From contig JACKDM010000022.1 in NCBI GenBank assembly GCA_020633515.1, positions 1 to 64,000 of the forward strand: 64,000 nt of DNA, in the 5' to 3' direction. Shown here piece by piece: positions 34,239 through 44,069 of this stretch (position 1 is its first letter; each line of letters starts with the position of its first letter). The DNA comes from Myxococcales bacterium (GTDB lineage: Bacteria > Myxococcota > Bradymonadia > UBA7976 > UBA1532). The position numbers and the translations under genes are program-made. The notes beneath the pieces were generated by a model. The model did not search any database, was not told the origin of the DNA, and saw only the letters and a list, made by a program, of their open reading frames with translations.

Positions 34239-35063
34239 TCACAGGCGGCGATGGTCACGCACGGGGATGGCGCGACGCACCGCCGCGTTGCGCTCGAGGT
34301 CGATCTCGGCGAGGCAGAGCCCCTCGCCGTGCCCCTTGTCGGCGAGCACCACCCCCCACGGGTCGATGATCACCGAGTGCCCATAACTCTGCCGCTTGCC
34401 CTCCGCGTCGTGCGCCCCCCACTGCGCCGGCGCGACGACGTGGCACTGCGTCTCGATCGCCCGCGCCCGCAGCAGCGGATGCCAGTGATCCTTGCCCGTC
34501 GTCAGCGTGAACGCCGACGGCACGCAGATCAGATCGACGCCTCGGTCGACCATCGCCCGGTACAGCTCGGGGAAGCGCAGGTCGTAACAGACGCTCATCC
34601 CGATCCGCCCGAGCGTGGTCTCGGCGACCACCACCTCGTCGCCGGCCACGATCGTGTCGCTCTCGCGGATGGTCAGGCCGCCCGGCACGTCGACGTCGAA
34701 GAGGTGGATCTTGCGATAGACCGCGATCCGCCCGCCATCGGGCCCGAAGAGCACGCTGGTGTTGTAGCAGCGCGCCCGGTCGATCTCGCCCCCGGCGAGG
34801 ATGCGCCGCTCGGCGAAGCTGCCGAGCAGCAGGTGCACGCCGAGCTCGTCGGCGAGCTTCGCGAAGCGGGTCGCGGTCGGCCCTTCGAGCCCTTCGGCGC
34901 GCTCGACCTTGTGGAACTGCGGCCCGAGGTAGGCGGTGTTCTCGGGCGTCGCGACGAACGCGGCCCCGAGGCGGGCGGCGCGGCGGACGAGCTTCTCGGC
35001 GGTGTCGAGGTTGTGCTCGACATCGGTGGTGCAGCGGAGCTGGACGCAGGCGGCGAGGTACAT
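34239..35063 (-). CDS. Carbon-nitrogen hydrolase of the nitrilase superfamily, Nit-like
   Basis: 274 residues from the ATG at 35063; an in-frame ATG at 35096 would add 11 residues of no coding character. The catalytic triad is clear: Glu41 (PENTAYL), Lys118 (YRKIHLFDV) and Cys159 (SVCYDLRFPE). The FDVDVP and SVCYDLRFPELY segments match the Nit1/Nit2 branch, which hydrolyses deaminated glutathione or omega-amides. The exact substrate cannot be told from sequence. A TAGAGT box 32 bases upstream may be its -10. Confidence 0.85.
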   Translation of the reverse strand: MYLAACVQLRCTTDVEHNLDTAEKLVRRAARLGAAFVATPENTAYLGPQFHKVERAEGLEGPTATRFAKLADELGVHLLLGSFAERRILAGGEIDRARCYNTSVLFGPDGGRIAVYRKIHLFDVDVPGGLTIRESDTIVAGDEVVVAETTLGRIGMSVCYDLRFPELYRAMVDRGVDLICVPSAFTLTTGKDHWHPLLRARAIETQCHVVAPAQWGAHDAEGKRQSYGHSVIIDPWGVVLADKGHGEGLCLAEIDLERNAAVRRAIPVRDHRRL

Positions 35064-35155
35064 CGGCGAGTCTCGGCGGTCGGGAGGACGCGCCACTCTA
35101 CCCCGAGCCCGCCGCGCGCGTCACCTCGCCGGTGACCCGGCGCCCCATCACCGCG

Positions 35156-36598
35156 TCACTGCGTCAGCGCCGCCGCCGGCTCCTGCCGCGCCGCCGCGTT
35201 CGCCGGGAAGAACGCCCCGAACAGACAGAACACCACCGCCACCGCGACCGCCGCCGCCCACAGCCACCACGGGAACGCGAAGAAGGTCTCCGGCTTGAAC
35301 GGGAACTCCGGCAGCCGCGCCGCGATCGCGTCGGCCCCCAGCGCCGCCCCGAAGCCGGCCAGCGCCCCGATCGCGCCCCCGACCAGCCCGAGCAGCCCCG
35401 CCTCGGCCAGGATCAACCGCCGCACGTCGCCCCGGCTCGCCCCCACCGCGCGCAGCACCCCGATCTCACGCCGCCGCTGGTAGATCAGCGTGTAGAACAT
35501 CTGGCTGATGTTCACCGCCGCGATCCCCACGATGATGAAGGCGATCAGCGCGAACACGCTCTGCACCGTCAGGATGATGCGCGCCGCCTGCTCCGCCGAC
35601 TCGGTGCTCTCGGCGAGCTCGAAGCCCATGCCCCGCACCGCGCCGACGACCTCCGGCACCCGCGTCTGATCATCGACCCGCATCACGACCGAGTGATAGG
35701 CGGACGCCGCCTCGACCCCGGCGAGCTTCTCGTTGAAGCGCTTGACGTAGGGCAGCGGCAGCGTCACCCCGACCGTGATCGCCTTGTCGCTGAAGCCCAC
35801 GAGCTTCACCCGCCGCGTGATCGGCCGCGCGTTGCGCGCCGCGCCGAGGAACGAGCGGCCGAGGGTGAGGTTGATCTGGAAGCCCTCGACCATCGACGGG
35901 TTGAGCTTGGGCATCTTGGTGCTCGACCCGGCGAGCGCGGTCGCGAGGCTGCCGTTGTAGAGCTCGAGGAGCTGGTTGCTGACGAGGAACGGGATCGGCT
36001 GCTCGCAGGCGCCGGTGTCTTCGACGCAGTAGCTGTCACCGGGGCAGACGTCGAGGTAGGTGCGGTCGTCGTAGTCGCACGGCTGCCCGACACACTCGCC
36101 GCCCTGGCACAGCTCGCCGGCGAGGCAGCCCCCGGCGTCGGCGCACGCCCGCTCGGCCGCGAGATCCCGGAACGCGCTCGCGTCCTTCAGCTCGGCCGCG
36201 ACGAGCGACGGCTCGATGCCATCGGCGATGATCTCGGCGCGCAGGTCGCGCCCGAAGAGCGCCTTGCCGCCCACCCCGCTCGCCGGGAAGGTGAACTTCA
36301 TCTTGGGGTAGACCGCCTCGACCCCCTCGATCGCCGCCAGATCGGCGACCGCCGCGTCGTCGAGCACCCGCCCCGTCCCGCCGAAGCCGAGCCCGGTGTC
36401 GAAGCTGCGCGGCACCACCTCGACCTGATCGACGAGGAAGATCTCGCCGAGCACCACATCGCGGATGCCCTCGCCGAGCCCCACGAAGAAGACGAAGGTC
36501 GAGATCCCGACCACGATCCCGATCCCGCTCATCACGAAGTTCTTCTTCGAGCGGCCGATGTTCTGCCGCACGAGCGCCCACAGGCCGTCGAGCTTCAC
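35156..36598 (-). CDS. MacB/FtsX-type ABC permease with a Cys-rich insertion
   Basis: 480 residues. GTG at 36598 overlaps the stop of the ATPase gene (GTGA). Membrane helix near residues 20-40, a large periplasmic domain, then three C-terminal helices with the FtsX-type motif REIGVLRAVGASRGDVRRLIL. This is the layout of MacB/LolC permeases that move lipoproteins or other substrates by mechanotransmission. Between about residues 148 and 200 the periplasmic domain carries eight cysteines within 50 residues (ACADAGGC...LCQGGECVGQPC...VCPGDSYCVEDTGAC), which I do not know from the family. No membrane-fusion protein gene is next to it. Confidence 0.85.
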   Translation of the reverse strand: MKLDGLWALVRQNIGRSKKNFVMSGIGIVVGISTFVFFVGLGEGIRDVVLGEIFLVDQVEVVPRSFDTGLGFGGTGRVLDDAAVADLAAIEGVEAVYPKMKFTFPASGVGGKALFGRDLRAEIIADGIEPSLVAAELKDASAFRDLAAERACADAGGCLAGELCQGGECVGQPCDYDDRTYLDVCPGDSYCVEDTGACEQPIPFLVSNQLLELYNGSLATALAGSSTKMPKLNPSMVEGFQINLTLGRSFLGAARNARPITRRVKLVGFSDKAITVGVTLPLPYVKRFNEKLAGVEAASAYHSVVMRVDDQTRVPEVVGAVRGMGFELAESTESAEQAARIILTVQSVFALIAFIIVGIAAVNISQMFYTLIYQRRREIGVLRAVGASRGDVRRLILAEAGLLGLVGGAIGALAGFGAALGADAIAARLPEFPFKPETFFAFPWWLWAAAVAVAVVFCLFGAFFPANAAARQEPAAALTQ

Positions 36599-37287
36599 GC
36601 GCCCCTCCCGTCGCGCCCGTCGTCGACGATGCGCCCGTCCTCGATGCGCACGATGCGCCGGCACGCGTCGCTCACCCGCGACTCGTGGGTGATGATCACC
36701 ACCGTGTAGCCCTCTTCGTTGAGCCGCTGGAACGTGCGGATGATCTGCTCGCCGGTGACGGTGTCGAGGCTGCCGGTCGGCTCGTCGCACAAGAGCAGCC
36801 GCGGCTTGAACAGCAGCGCCCGCGCGATCGCGACCCGCTGCTTCTGCCCGCCGCTCAGGTTCGTCGGCCGCTCGTGCAGCTTCTCCCCCAGCCCGAGCGA
36901 ACGCAGCGCCTCCACCGCGCGCGCCCGCGGATCATCGACCGGCGGCTTGCCGCGGGAGAAGCGCGCCGGGAGCAGCACGTTCTCGACCGCGTCGAGGTGG
37001 TCGAGCAGGCTGAAGTGCTGGAAGATGAAGCCGATCTCGCGGTTGCGCACATCGGAGAGCGCCGCGTCGGAGAGCGCGGCGAGGTCGTGCCCGAGCACCT
37101 CGACCCGGCCGGTGTACGCCCGGTCGAGCCCGCCGATGATGTTGAGCAGCGTCGTCTTGCCCGAGCCGGAGGTCCCGACGATGGCGACGAGCTCGCCCTC
37201 GTCGATGGTCAGCGACACCCCCCGCAGCGCGTACTCGCTCGCGGCGGTGCCGGGGTAGCTCTTCTGCACGTCGGTCAGTCGGATCAT
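36595..37287 (-). CDS. MacB/LolD-type ABC transporter ATPase
   Basis: 230 residues from the ATG at 37287. Walker A GTSGSGKTT, Q-loop IFQHFSLLDHLDAVENV, signature LSGGQKQR, Walker B LLLCDEPTGSLD and the H-loop THE are all intact. The length and the FQHFSLLD segment match the MacB/LolD group. It pairs with the permease encoded immediately downstream with a 4-bp overlap. Confidence 0.92.
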   Translation of the reverse strand: MIRLTDVQKSYPGTAASEYALRGVSLTIDEGELVAIVGTSGSGKTTLLNIIGGLDRAYTGRVEVLGHDLAALSDAALSDVRNREIGFIFQHFSLLDHLDAVENVLLPARFSRGKPPVDDPRARAVEALRSLGLGEKLHERPTNLSGGQKQRVAIARALLFKPRLLLCDEPTGSLDTVTGEQIIRTFQRLNEEGYTVVIITHESRVSDACRRIVRIEDGRIVDDGRDGRGA

Positions 37288-37315
37288 GGAGTTCTTTCGC
37301 CGGCCGAGGCGCACA

Positions 37316-37474
37316 TCAGCGTGCCGCCGGCACCCGCTCGTCGGGGGTGTAGGTGAAGATGAAGTCGATGTCGGAGGCCAGATCGTCCCCGAGGGTGTCC
37401 ATCGCGACGCCCCAGACGATGGCTTGTTGCTGTGCCTCGTCCAAGCCGGCGAACTGAACCGCAGTGACGATCAC
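37316..37474 (-). pseudogene. C-terminal relic of an unknown coding sequence
   Basis: Reading from a GTG at 37474 gives 52 codons of normal-looking protein (VIVTAVQFAGLDEAQQQ..., ending in FIFTYTPDERVPAAR) and a stop at 37316, just upstream of the ATPase gene. Another frame immediately upstream also looks coding for about 25 codons (LAALPAPRFDSTARFFV), so a longer gene may have been shifted and cut. No signal sequence or known domain is seen. It could also be a small intact gene. Confidence 0.3.
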
Positions 37475-37756
37475 GTAGGTCGACGAAAAACCGAGCGGTC
37501 GAATCGAACCTCGGCGCCGGGAGCGCCGCGAGCGAGCATCCGCCTTCTCTCCGAGAGCGATCTCGCTCTGCGCGCATCATCTCATCCGTTCTCGTCCAAG
37601 GCGCTCAGCACGCGCGGCACCGAAGCCGTCGAGCGCACCGTGCCATCTTCGACGGCTTGCTGGGCTCCAGCGATCGAACGGGGATGATGCCGACCCCCCG
37701 CTGATGGTCGCGATCCGCGCGATGAGCGATCTGGTGACGACGCTGCATCATCGCTC
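37475..37756. other. Gene-free stretch of lower GC
   Basis: No convincing gene, repeat or RNA was seen here. Base composition drops visibly compared with the flanks, with runs such as CGAAAAACC and GATGATGC. It continues the degraded region between the ABC pair and the HEPN-like gene. Confidence 0.4.
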
Positions 37757-38254
37757 TCAGCAGCGTCTTCTGTTGTCGGCCTGCCGCTCGACGCGGAGCC
37801 CTACGCGCTTGAGGCAGCGGACGATGTCTTCGATGTTGTTGTAGGTCTGGGTCCAGGTGCTCTTCGATCGCCTGCTGGATGACCTCGTCGACCGTCGAGC
37901 GCCCCCGGTACCGAGAGAGAGCTCGCCGAGCTGGATCTTCTCTCGCCGCTGGTGGCCTTGTGACCGCCGGACGAGGGGGATGGGGATCTCGTTGAGCTCG
38001 GCCTCGCCGGCCTCTGGCAACAGGCGCTCCTCGATGCTCCGCAGCAGGTCTTCGAGCGCGGCGTGGAGCAGCACCACCGCCGCACGCAACAGGTCGCCAT
38101 GCACCACCGCCGGCCCGTCCTTCTTCTCCCACCCGACGCGGAGACGAATCAGCATCCGATAGAGATGGACCAGCGAGAGCACCCGCTTGAGGTTCGCGTT
38201 GAATCGCTTGCGAATGGCCTGCACCGAGGATCGCTCCGGCTGTTGCGGCCGCAC
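37757..38254 (-). CDS. HEPN-like protein with a locally scrambled frame
   Basis: 165 residues from a GTG at 38254. The N-terminal 100 residues are helical. The motif R57-AAVVLL-H64 fits the R-x(4-6)-H signature of HEPN nucleases, in an LLRAAVVLLHAALEDLLR helix like that of the RiboL-PSP-HEPN group. From about 37917 to 37850 the read protein turns to Ser/Arg-rich nonsense, while a second frame there reads STVDEVIQQAIEEHL. After it the first frame again makes sense (TWTQTYNNIEDIVRCLKRVG). Two compensating shifts have therefore replaced about 22 residues. HEPN proteins are often toxins or RNases of defence systems. No partner nucleotidyltransferase gene is seen. Lower GC than its neighbours suggests transfer. 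Confidence 0.5.
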   Translation of the reverse strand: MRPQQPERSSVQAIRKRFNANLKRVLSLVHLYRMLIRLRVGWEKKDGPAVVHGDLLRAAVVLLHAALEDLLRSIEERLLPEAGEAELNEIPIPLVRRSQGHQRREKIQLGELSLGTGGARRSTRSSSRRSKSTWTQTYNNIEDIVRCLKRVGLRVERQADNRRRC

Positions 38255-38326
38255 ACCCTACCGGCTGCCGTACCGCTGTCAACCGACCCGTGCTATCGTG
38301 CGCCCCGCCCGAACGGAGCCACCGCC

Positions 38327-38806
38327 ATGAACCGCACCCTGCCGCTCCTCCTCGCGCTCGCCCTCCCCGCGCTCGCCCACGCCGCGCCCTTCCGCCAGGG
38401 CAGCTTCCGCCCCAGCCTCGCCATCGGCGGCGACTCCACCGGGTTCGGCGCCGGCATCGGCGCCGCCTACTGCCTCGTCGACGGGCTCGAGATCGAGGCG
38501 CAGGTCTTCCACTGGTTCGGCGACCCCGCCTACACCCAGCTCTCCCCCGGCGCCCGCTACGTCTTCCTCGGCCTCGACGCCGTGCTGCCCTACGTCGGCG
38601 CCTTCTACCGCCGCCAGTTCGTGCACGACGACGCCTATGTCGACGCCGACTTCGTGGGCGGCCGCGCCGGCGTCTTCCTCCCCGTCGGCGGCCGCACCTT
38701 CGTCGGGCTCGGGCTCGGCTACGAGCGCCGCCTCGACTGCCAGCTCCCCGACGAAGACGACTGCGACGGCTTCTTCCCCGAGCTCGCCGTCACCCTCTCC
38801 CTCTGA
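38327..38806 (+). CDS. Small outer-membrane beta-barrel-like protein
   Basis: 159 residues. Signal peptide cut near AHAAP (residue 21). The rest is alternating strands rich in Gly, Tyr and Phe (GFGAGIGAAY, ARYVFLGLDAVLPYVGAFYRR, TFVGLGLGYERRL) ending LAVTLSL, the pattern of eight-stranded barrels of the OmpA/OmpW kind. An acidic loop with two cysteines lies before the last strand. A TGCTATCGT extended -10-like box lies 28 bases upstream. Function unknown. Confidence 0.6.
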   Translation: MNRTLPLLLALALPALAHAAPFRQGSFRPSLAIGGDSTGFGAGIGAAYCLVDGLEIEAQVFHWFGDPAYTQLSPGARYVFLGLDAVLPYVGAFYRRQFVHDDAYVDADFVGGRAGVFLPVGGRTFVGLGLGYERRLDCQLPDEDDCDGFFPELAVTLSL

Positions 38807-38818
38807 CCGAGGCCGCCC

Positions 38819-39861
<1,043 letters not shown>

Positions 39862-39865
<4 letters not shown>

Positions 39866-40926
39866 TCCGCCCCCTCCTCGTCGCCGCGCTCACGCTCACC
39901 GCCTGCGGCCCGAGCGCCGAGCAGATCGCCACCCGCCAGGCGCTCGACCGCCGCTACCTCGACGCCGAGCGCGCCGCCGACACCGGCGACCGCGACCGCG
40001 CCTTCGAGCTCTTCGCCGCCCTCGCCCGCGACCCCCGCGCCGACGCCGAGCTCCGCGCGCTCGCCCGCCACCGCCAGGGCCAGCTCCGCGCCCGCCAGGG
40101 CCGCCGCGACGAAGCCATCGCGCTCTTCGAATCCGTGCACGACGACCCCTCCCGCGAAGCCCTCGCCGCGCTCGACCGCGCCGCGCTCCACGACGACCGC
40201 GCCACCCGCCGCCGCGCCACCCTCGCCGTCGCCGAACGCTGGCCCGCCACCGCCGCCGCCGAGCTCGCCCTCGAACAGCTCGCCACCACCGCCACCCCCG
40301 CCGAGGCCGCCCCCGAAGCCGACGCCCTCGCCGCGCTCGCCGCCGCCCACCCCGACGCCATCGGCGCCCCCGCGCTCTGGTTCAAGGCCTGGCTCGAGCT
40401 CCGCCGCCTCGGCGACCTCCCCGCCGCCCGCGCCACCCTCCGCAAGCTCACCCGCCGCCACTGCTGCGCCGTCGCCACCCACGACGCCCTCTGGCTCCTC
40501 GGCGCGATCTACACCCGCCAGGGCGCCTACGACCACGCCATCCGCGCCTTCCAGAGCCTCGCCGACACCCACCCCGACCGCGGCCTCTTCCCCCCCATCG
40601 GCTCCGCCCGCGCCATCCGCGCCGACGACGCCGCCCTCGCCGCCGGCCGCGTCGCCCTGCACGGCAAACGCGACCCCGCCGAAGCCATCGAGCGCCTCAC
40701 CGCCGCCCTCGAAGCCTTCCCCGACGCCCGCACCGCCGACGACGCCCGCTACACCCTCGCGCTCGCCCACGCCGCCGCCGGCCACCCCGACGCCGCCCGC
40801 GCCGCGCTCGACCGCCTCCTCCGCGACCACCCCCACAGCCGCCACGCCCAAGCCGCCCGCGCCGCCCTCGCCGGCGCCCCGCTCCCCGGCCCCGACCCTC
40901 ACACCCTCACCGACCTCACCCCGTGA
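39862..40926 (+). CDS. TPR-repeat lipoprotein
   Basis: 354 residues with a TTG start overlapping the aldolase stop (TTGA). Short signal sequence with lipobox LTAC (Cys15). The mature part is TPR-like throughout, with repeats such as [19 protein letters not shown] and [19 protein letters not shown] and a last [20 protein letters not shown] repeat, reminiscent of BamD or YbgF-type lipoproteins. Its stop overlaps the start of the first lipid-transport ATPase gene. It may serve as a periplasmic scaffold for that transporter, an inference from position only. Confidence 0.65.
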
Positions 40927-41654
40927 TCCGCCTCGACCACGTCAGCAAACGCTACGGCCCCGCGCTCGTCCTCGACGACGTCAGCCTCACCCTCCCCCCA
41001 GGCGGCACCCTCGGCCTCGTCGGCGCCGGCGGCGCCGGCAAGAGCCTCGTCCTCAAGCTCCTCTGCGGCCTCATCAAACCCGACACCGGCCACGTCTGGC
41101 TCGGCGACACCGAAGTCAGCGCCCTCGACGAACGCCGCCTCATGACCCTGCGCGAACGCATCGGCATGGTCTTCCAGAACTACGCCCTCTTCGACCACCT
41201 CACCGTCGCCGACAACATCGGCTTCCCCCTCGCCCAGATGGCCCGCCCCCCCGCCGAGATCACCACCCGCGTCGCCACCCGCCTCGCGCAGGTCCACCTC
41301 CCCCACATCGGCCCCCTCTACCCCCGCGAGCTCAGCGGCGGCATGAAGAAGCGCGTCTGCCTCGCCCGCGCCACCGTACACGACCCCCCCATCATGCTCT
41401 GCGACGACCCCACCGCCGGCCTCGACCCCGTCACCACCAACCGCATCTTCCGGCTCCTCAAGGACCTCCAGGCCCAGAACGCCGCCACCGCCATCATCGT
41501 CAGCCACGAGACCACCTCCCTCGAACCCATCTGCGACCACCTCGCGCTCCTCGACCACGGCCGCCTCATCCACGCCGGACCCACCGCCGAAGCCATGCAG
41601 CACCCCGCCGTCCATGCCTTCATGACCGGCCACGCCGCCGAGCCCCTGCCATGA
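40923..41654 (+). CDS. mlaF: Mla/MCE-type transporter ATPase 1 (Walker B Glu replaced by Asp)
   Basis: 243 residues, GTG start overlapping the upstream stop. Walker A GAGGAGKS (34-41), Q-loop MVFQNYALFDHLT, normal signature LSGGMKKR (137-144) and H-loop SHE fit the MlaF group that energises phospholipid transport with MlaE permeases. The Walker B end reads MLCDDPTAGLD: the catalytic Glu is Asp (residue 162). Taken with the altered signature of the second ATPase at 43202, this predicts a heterodimer in which the site made by this Walker B and the partner's signature is weak. The downstream permease overlaps by 4 bp. Confidence 0.88.
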   Translation: MIRLDHVSKRYGPALVLDDVSLTLPPGGTLGLVGAGGAGKSLVLKLLCGLIKPDTGHVWLGDTEVSALDERRLMTLRERIGMVFQNYALFDHLTVADNIGFPLAQMARPPAEITTRVATRLAQVHLPHIGPLYPRELSGGMKKRVCLARATVHDPPIMLCDDPTAGLDPVTTNRIFRLLKDLQAQNAATAIIVSHETTSLEPICDHLALLDHGRLIHAGPTAEAMQHPAVHAFMTGHAAEPLP

Positions 41655-42421
41655 CCGCCGCCCTCGCCCGCCTCGGCGGCGCCGTCGTCGACCTCTGCCG
41701 CACCCTCGGCGCGCTCGTCCTCTTCTGCGCCGCCACCCTCCGCGCCGCGCTCCGCCTCCGCCTCGACGACCGCGAGACCTGGCGCAACCTCCACCGCGTC
41801 GGCGTGCGGTCGCTCCCCATCGTCATCATCACCGCCTTCTTCGCCGGTGGCATCGCCGCCATCCAGGTCAGCACCTATGTCATCAAGTACCGCGCCTACG
41901 AAGCCGTCGGCTGGGGCTTCGGCTTCGTCACCTTCCGCGAGCTCGGCCCCCTCCTCGTCGGCCTGATGTTCTCCGGCCGCGTCGGCGCCCACAACACCGC
42001 CGAGCTCGGCACCATGCAGGTCACCGAACAGATCGACGCGCTCCGCATCCTCGCCATCGAACCCATCGAGTACCTCGTGTTGCCCCGCATCTTCGCGATG
42101 GTGCTCATGATGACCCTCCTCAATGTCATCGGCGACGTCTTCGCGCTCGCCGGTGGCATGATCACCGCCTATGCCATGGTCGGCGTCGACCCCTATGTCT
42201 TCTGGAACTCCTTCACCGAGTACGTCCGCCTCGTCGACTTCCTCAACGGCCTCGTCAAAGCCGGCGCCTTCGGCCTCGTCATCGGCGTCGTGAGCTGCGC
42301 CTTCGGCCTCGACGTCCGCGGCGGCGCCCCCGGCGTCGGCCGCGCCGTCAACAACGGCGTCGTGCTCTCGGCGGTGGGCATCTTCCTCTTCGACTACCTC
42401 ATCACTGCGGTGCTGCGATGA
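41651..42421 (+). CDS. mlaE: MlaE-family permease 1
   Basis: 256 residues. Typical MlaE landmarks: a cytosolic N-terminal amphipathic stretch, a membrane helix (IVIITAFFAGGIAAIQV), the conserved RELGPLLVGLMFSGRVGAHNTAELGTM segment with the coupling motif EQIDALRI, and three more helices. With an MlaF ATPase and an MCE protein it forms an ABC transporter that moves phospholipids between inner and outer membranes. A second, different MlaE gene starts 10 bp later, so the two may form a heterodimer. Confidence 0.92.
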   Translation: MTAALARLGGAVVDLCRTLGALVLFCAATLRAALRLRLDDRETWRNLHRVGVRSLPIVIITAFFAGGIAAIQVSTYVIKYRAYEAVGWGFGFVTFRELGPLLVGLMFSGRVGAHNTAELGTMQVTEQIDALRILAIEPIEYLVLPRIFAMVLMMTLLNVIGDVFALAGGMITAYAMVGVDPYVFWNSFTEYVRLVDFLNGLVKAGAFGLVIGVVSCAFGLDVRGGAPGVGRAVNNGVVLSAVGIFLFDYLITAVLR

Positions 42422-42431
42422 GAGGCTGGTC

Positions 42432-43205
42432 ATGAGCGAACCCACCACCCTCGGTGGCCTCGTCACCGACGTCCGCAGCCAGATCGAAGACACCGCCCGC
42501 CTCGCCCTCCAGAGCGCCCACTACCTCATCCGCGGCCGCTGGGACTTCGCCGCCATCTGGCACAACCTCCACGAAGTCGGCGTCCGCAGCGTCTTCTTCG
42601 TCATCGTCTGCCTCGGCTTCCTCGGCGCCATCATCAACCTGCAAGCCGGCTTCCAGGCCACCCGCATCATCGGCGACGCCTCCCTCATCGGCGGCCAGAT
42701 CATGCCCCTCATCGTCCGCCTCCTCGGCCCCACCCTCACCGGCATGATGGTCGCCACCCGCGTCGGCACCGGCATCGCCGCCGAGATCGGCAGCATGGTC
42801 GTCACCGAACAGGTCGACGCGCTCCGCATGAACCACGCCCCGCCCGCCGAATACCTCGTCAAACCCCGCCTCGTCGCCTGCGCCATCATGGTGCCCGCGC
42901 TCACCACCATCGGCATCACCGCCGCCTTCTTCGCCGGCATGCTCGTCGCCGCGCTCGGCTTCGACACCAACCCCGCCACCTACGCCAGCTTCGACATCGT
43001 CGTGCCCCTCGACCTCGCCGAAGGCATGCTCAAATCGCTCGCCTATGGCATCGCCATCCCCATCATCGCCGCCGCCGCCGGCCTGCGCGCCCGCGGCGGC
43101 AGCGAAGGCGTCGGCGAAGCCACCACCCAGGCCGTCGTCGCATCGAGCCTCGCCGTCATCGTGCTCGACTTCGCCATCGGCGGCTTCATCTTCGTGCTCC
43201 GATGA
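42432..43205 (+). CDS. mlaE: MlaE-family permease 2
   Basis: 257 residues. It shares the MlaE plan with the preceding gene (LGPTLTGMMVATRVGTGIAAEIGSM, EQVDALRMNHAPPAEYLVKPRL, last helix VIVLDFAIGGFIFVL) but differs throughout, so it is a paralogue rather than a recent copy. Adjacent, unlike permease genes resemble the YrbEA-YrbEB pairs of mycobacterial Mce operons. Its stop overlaps the ATG of the second ATPase gene (ATGA). Confidence 0.92.
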   Translation: MSEPTTLGGLVTDVRSQIEDTARLALQSAHYLIRGRWDFAAIWHNLHEVGVRSVFFVIVCLGFLGAIINLQAGFQATRIIGDASLIGGQIMPLIVRLLGPTLTGMMVATRVGTGIAAEIGSMVVTEQVDALRMNHAPPAEYLVKPRLVACAIMVPALTTIGITAAFFAGMLVAALGFDTNPATYASFDIVVPLDLAEGMLKSLAYGIAIPIIAAAAGLRARGGSEGVGEATTQAVVASSLAVIVLDFAIGGFIFVLR

Positions 43206-44002
43206 CACCGATGCCACCGATGCCACCGACACCACCGACGACCCCCGCCCACGAAGTCATCATCGAGTTCCGCCGCGTCGGCAAACGCTTCGGCGACAAC
43301 ATCGTGCTCGACGGCGTCGACCTCGCCGTCCGCCAACGCGAGATCTGCTTCATCATCGGCAAGAGCGGCGCCGGCAAGAGCGTGCTCGTCAAGCACCTCG
43401 TCGGCCTGCTCCGCCCCGACACCGGCCAGATCGTCTACCGCGGCGAAGACATCACCCACAAGAGCGAGCGAGACTTCTACCCCCTCCGCCACCGCTGCAC
43501 CTATGTCTTCCAGCACAGCACCCTCTTCGACAGCATGACCCTCCAGGAGAACGTCGCGCTCCCCCTCCGCAAGCACCGCGGCCTCTCCCACCGCGACAGC
43601 CTCGACGCCGCCATGACATACCTCGCCCGCGTCCAGATGGAGCGCCTCGCCGCCCGCCGCCCCGCCGACGTCGGCGACGGCCTCCGCAAGCGCGTCGCCA
43701 TCGCCCGCGCGCTCACCCTCGACCCCGAAGTCATCGTCTTCGACGAACCCACCACCGGCCTCGATCCCATCAGCGCCGTCAACGTCGACCGCCTCATCCG
43801 CACCCTCAGCGACGAGGTCGGCGTCACCAGCCTCGTCGTCAGCCACGACCTCCGCAGCATCTTCACCGTCGCCGATCGCATCGTCATGCTCTACCAGGGC
43901 CGGATCCGCCTCGACGGCACCCCCGCCGCCTACCGCGCCACCGACGACCCGATCGTGCGCCAGTTCGTCGACGGCGAACCCGACGGCCCGATGGAGCTGT
44001 GA
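43202..44002 (+). CDS. mlaF: Mla/MCE-type transporter ATPase 2 (altered signature motif)
   Basis: 266 residues. Walker A GKSGAGKS, Q-loop YVFQHSTLFDSMT and Walker B VIVFDEPTTGLDP with an intact catalytic Glu (182) and H-loop SHD. The signature motif, normally LSGG, reads VGDG (157-160) before LRKRVAIARAL. This is the mirror image of the first ATPase, which has a normal signature but an altered Walker B. The N-terminal extension (MTPMPPMPPTPPTT) is a short Met/Pro/Thr repeat and the true start may lie a few codons later. A 67-bp gap separates it from the MCE gene. Confidence 0.88.
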   Translation: MTPMPPMPPTPPTTPAHEVIIEFRRVGKRFGDNIVLDGVDLAVRQREICFIIGKSGAGKSVLVKHLVGLLRPDTGQIVYRGEDITHKSERDFYPLRHRCTYVFQHSTLFDSMTLQENVALPLRKHRGLSHRDSLDAAMTYLARVQMERLAARRPADVGDGLRKRVAIARALTLDPEVIVFDEPTTGLDPISAVNVDRLIRTLSDEVGVTSLVVSHDLRSIFTVADRIVMLYQGRIRLDGTPAAYRATDDPIVRQFVDGEPDGPMEL

Positions 44003-44069
44003 TGCGCCGTGACATTCTCCGGCCAGTTCGGCTAAACCAGCCCCTCGACCTCTGACAGGAGCCCATCGC

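Noticed and set aside
34239..35135. Plus-strand frame of about 294 codons opposite the nitrilase
   Set aside because: The minus-strand product has a full Glu-Lys-Cys triad, whereas the plus frame lacks any domain.
37485..37510. Segment reading GGTTCGATTCGACC on the minus strand, like a tRNA T-arm
   Set aside because: The flanking bases do not pair as a T-stem, and no acceptor stem, anticodon arm or D-arm could be laid out around it.
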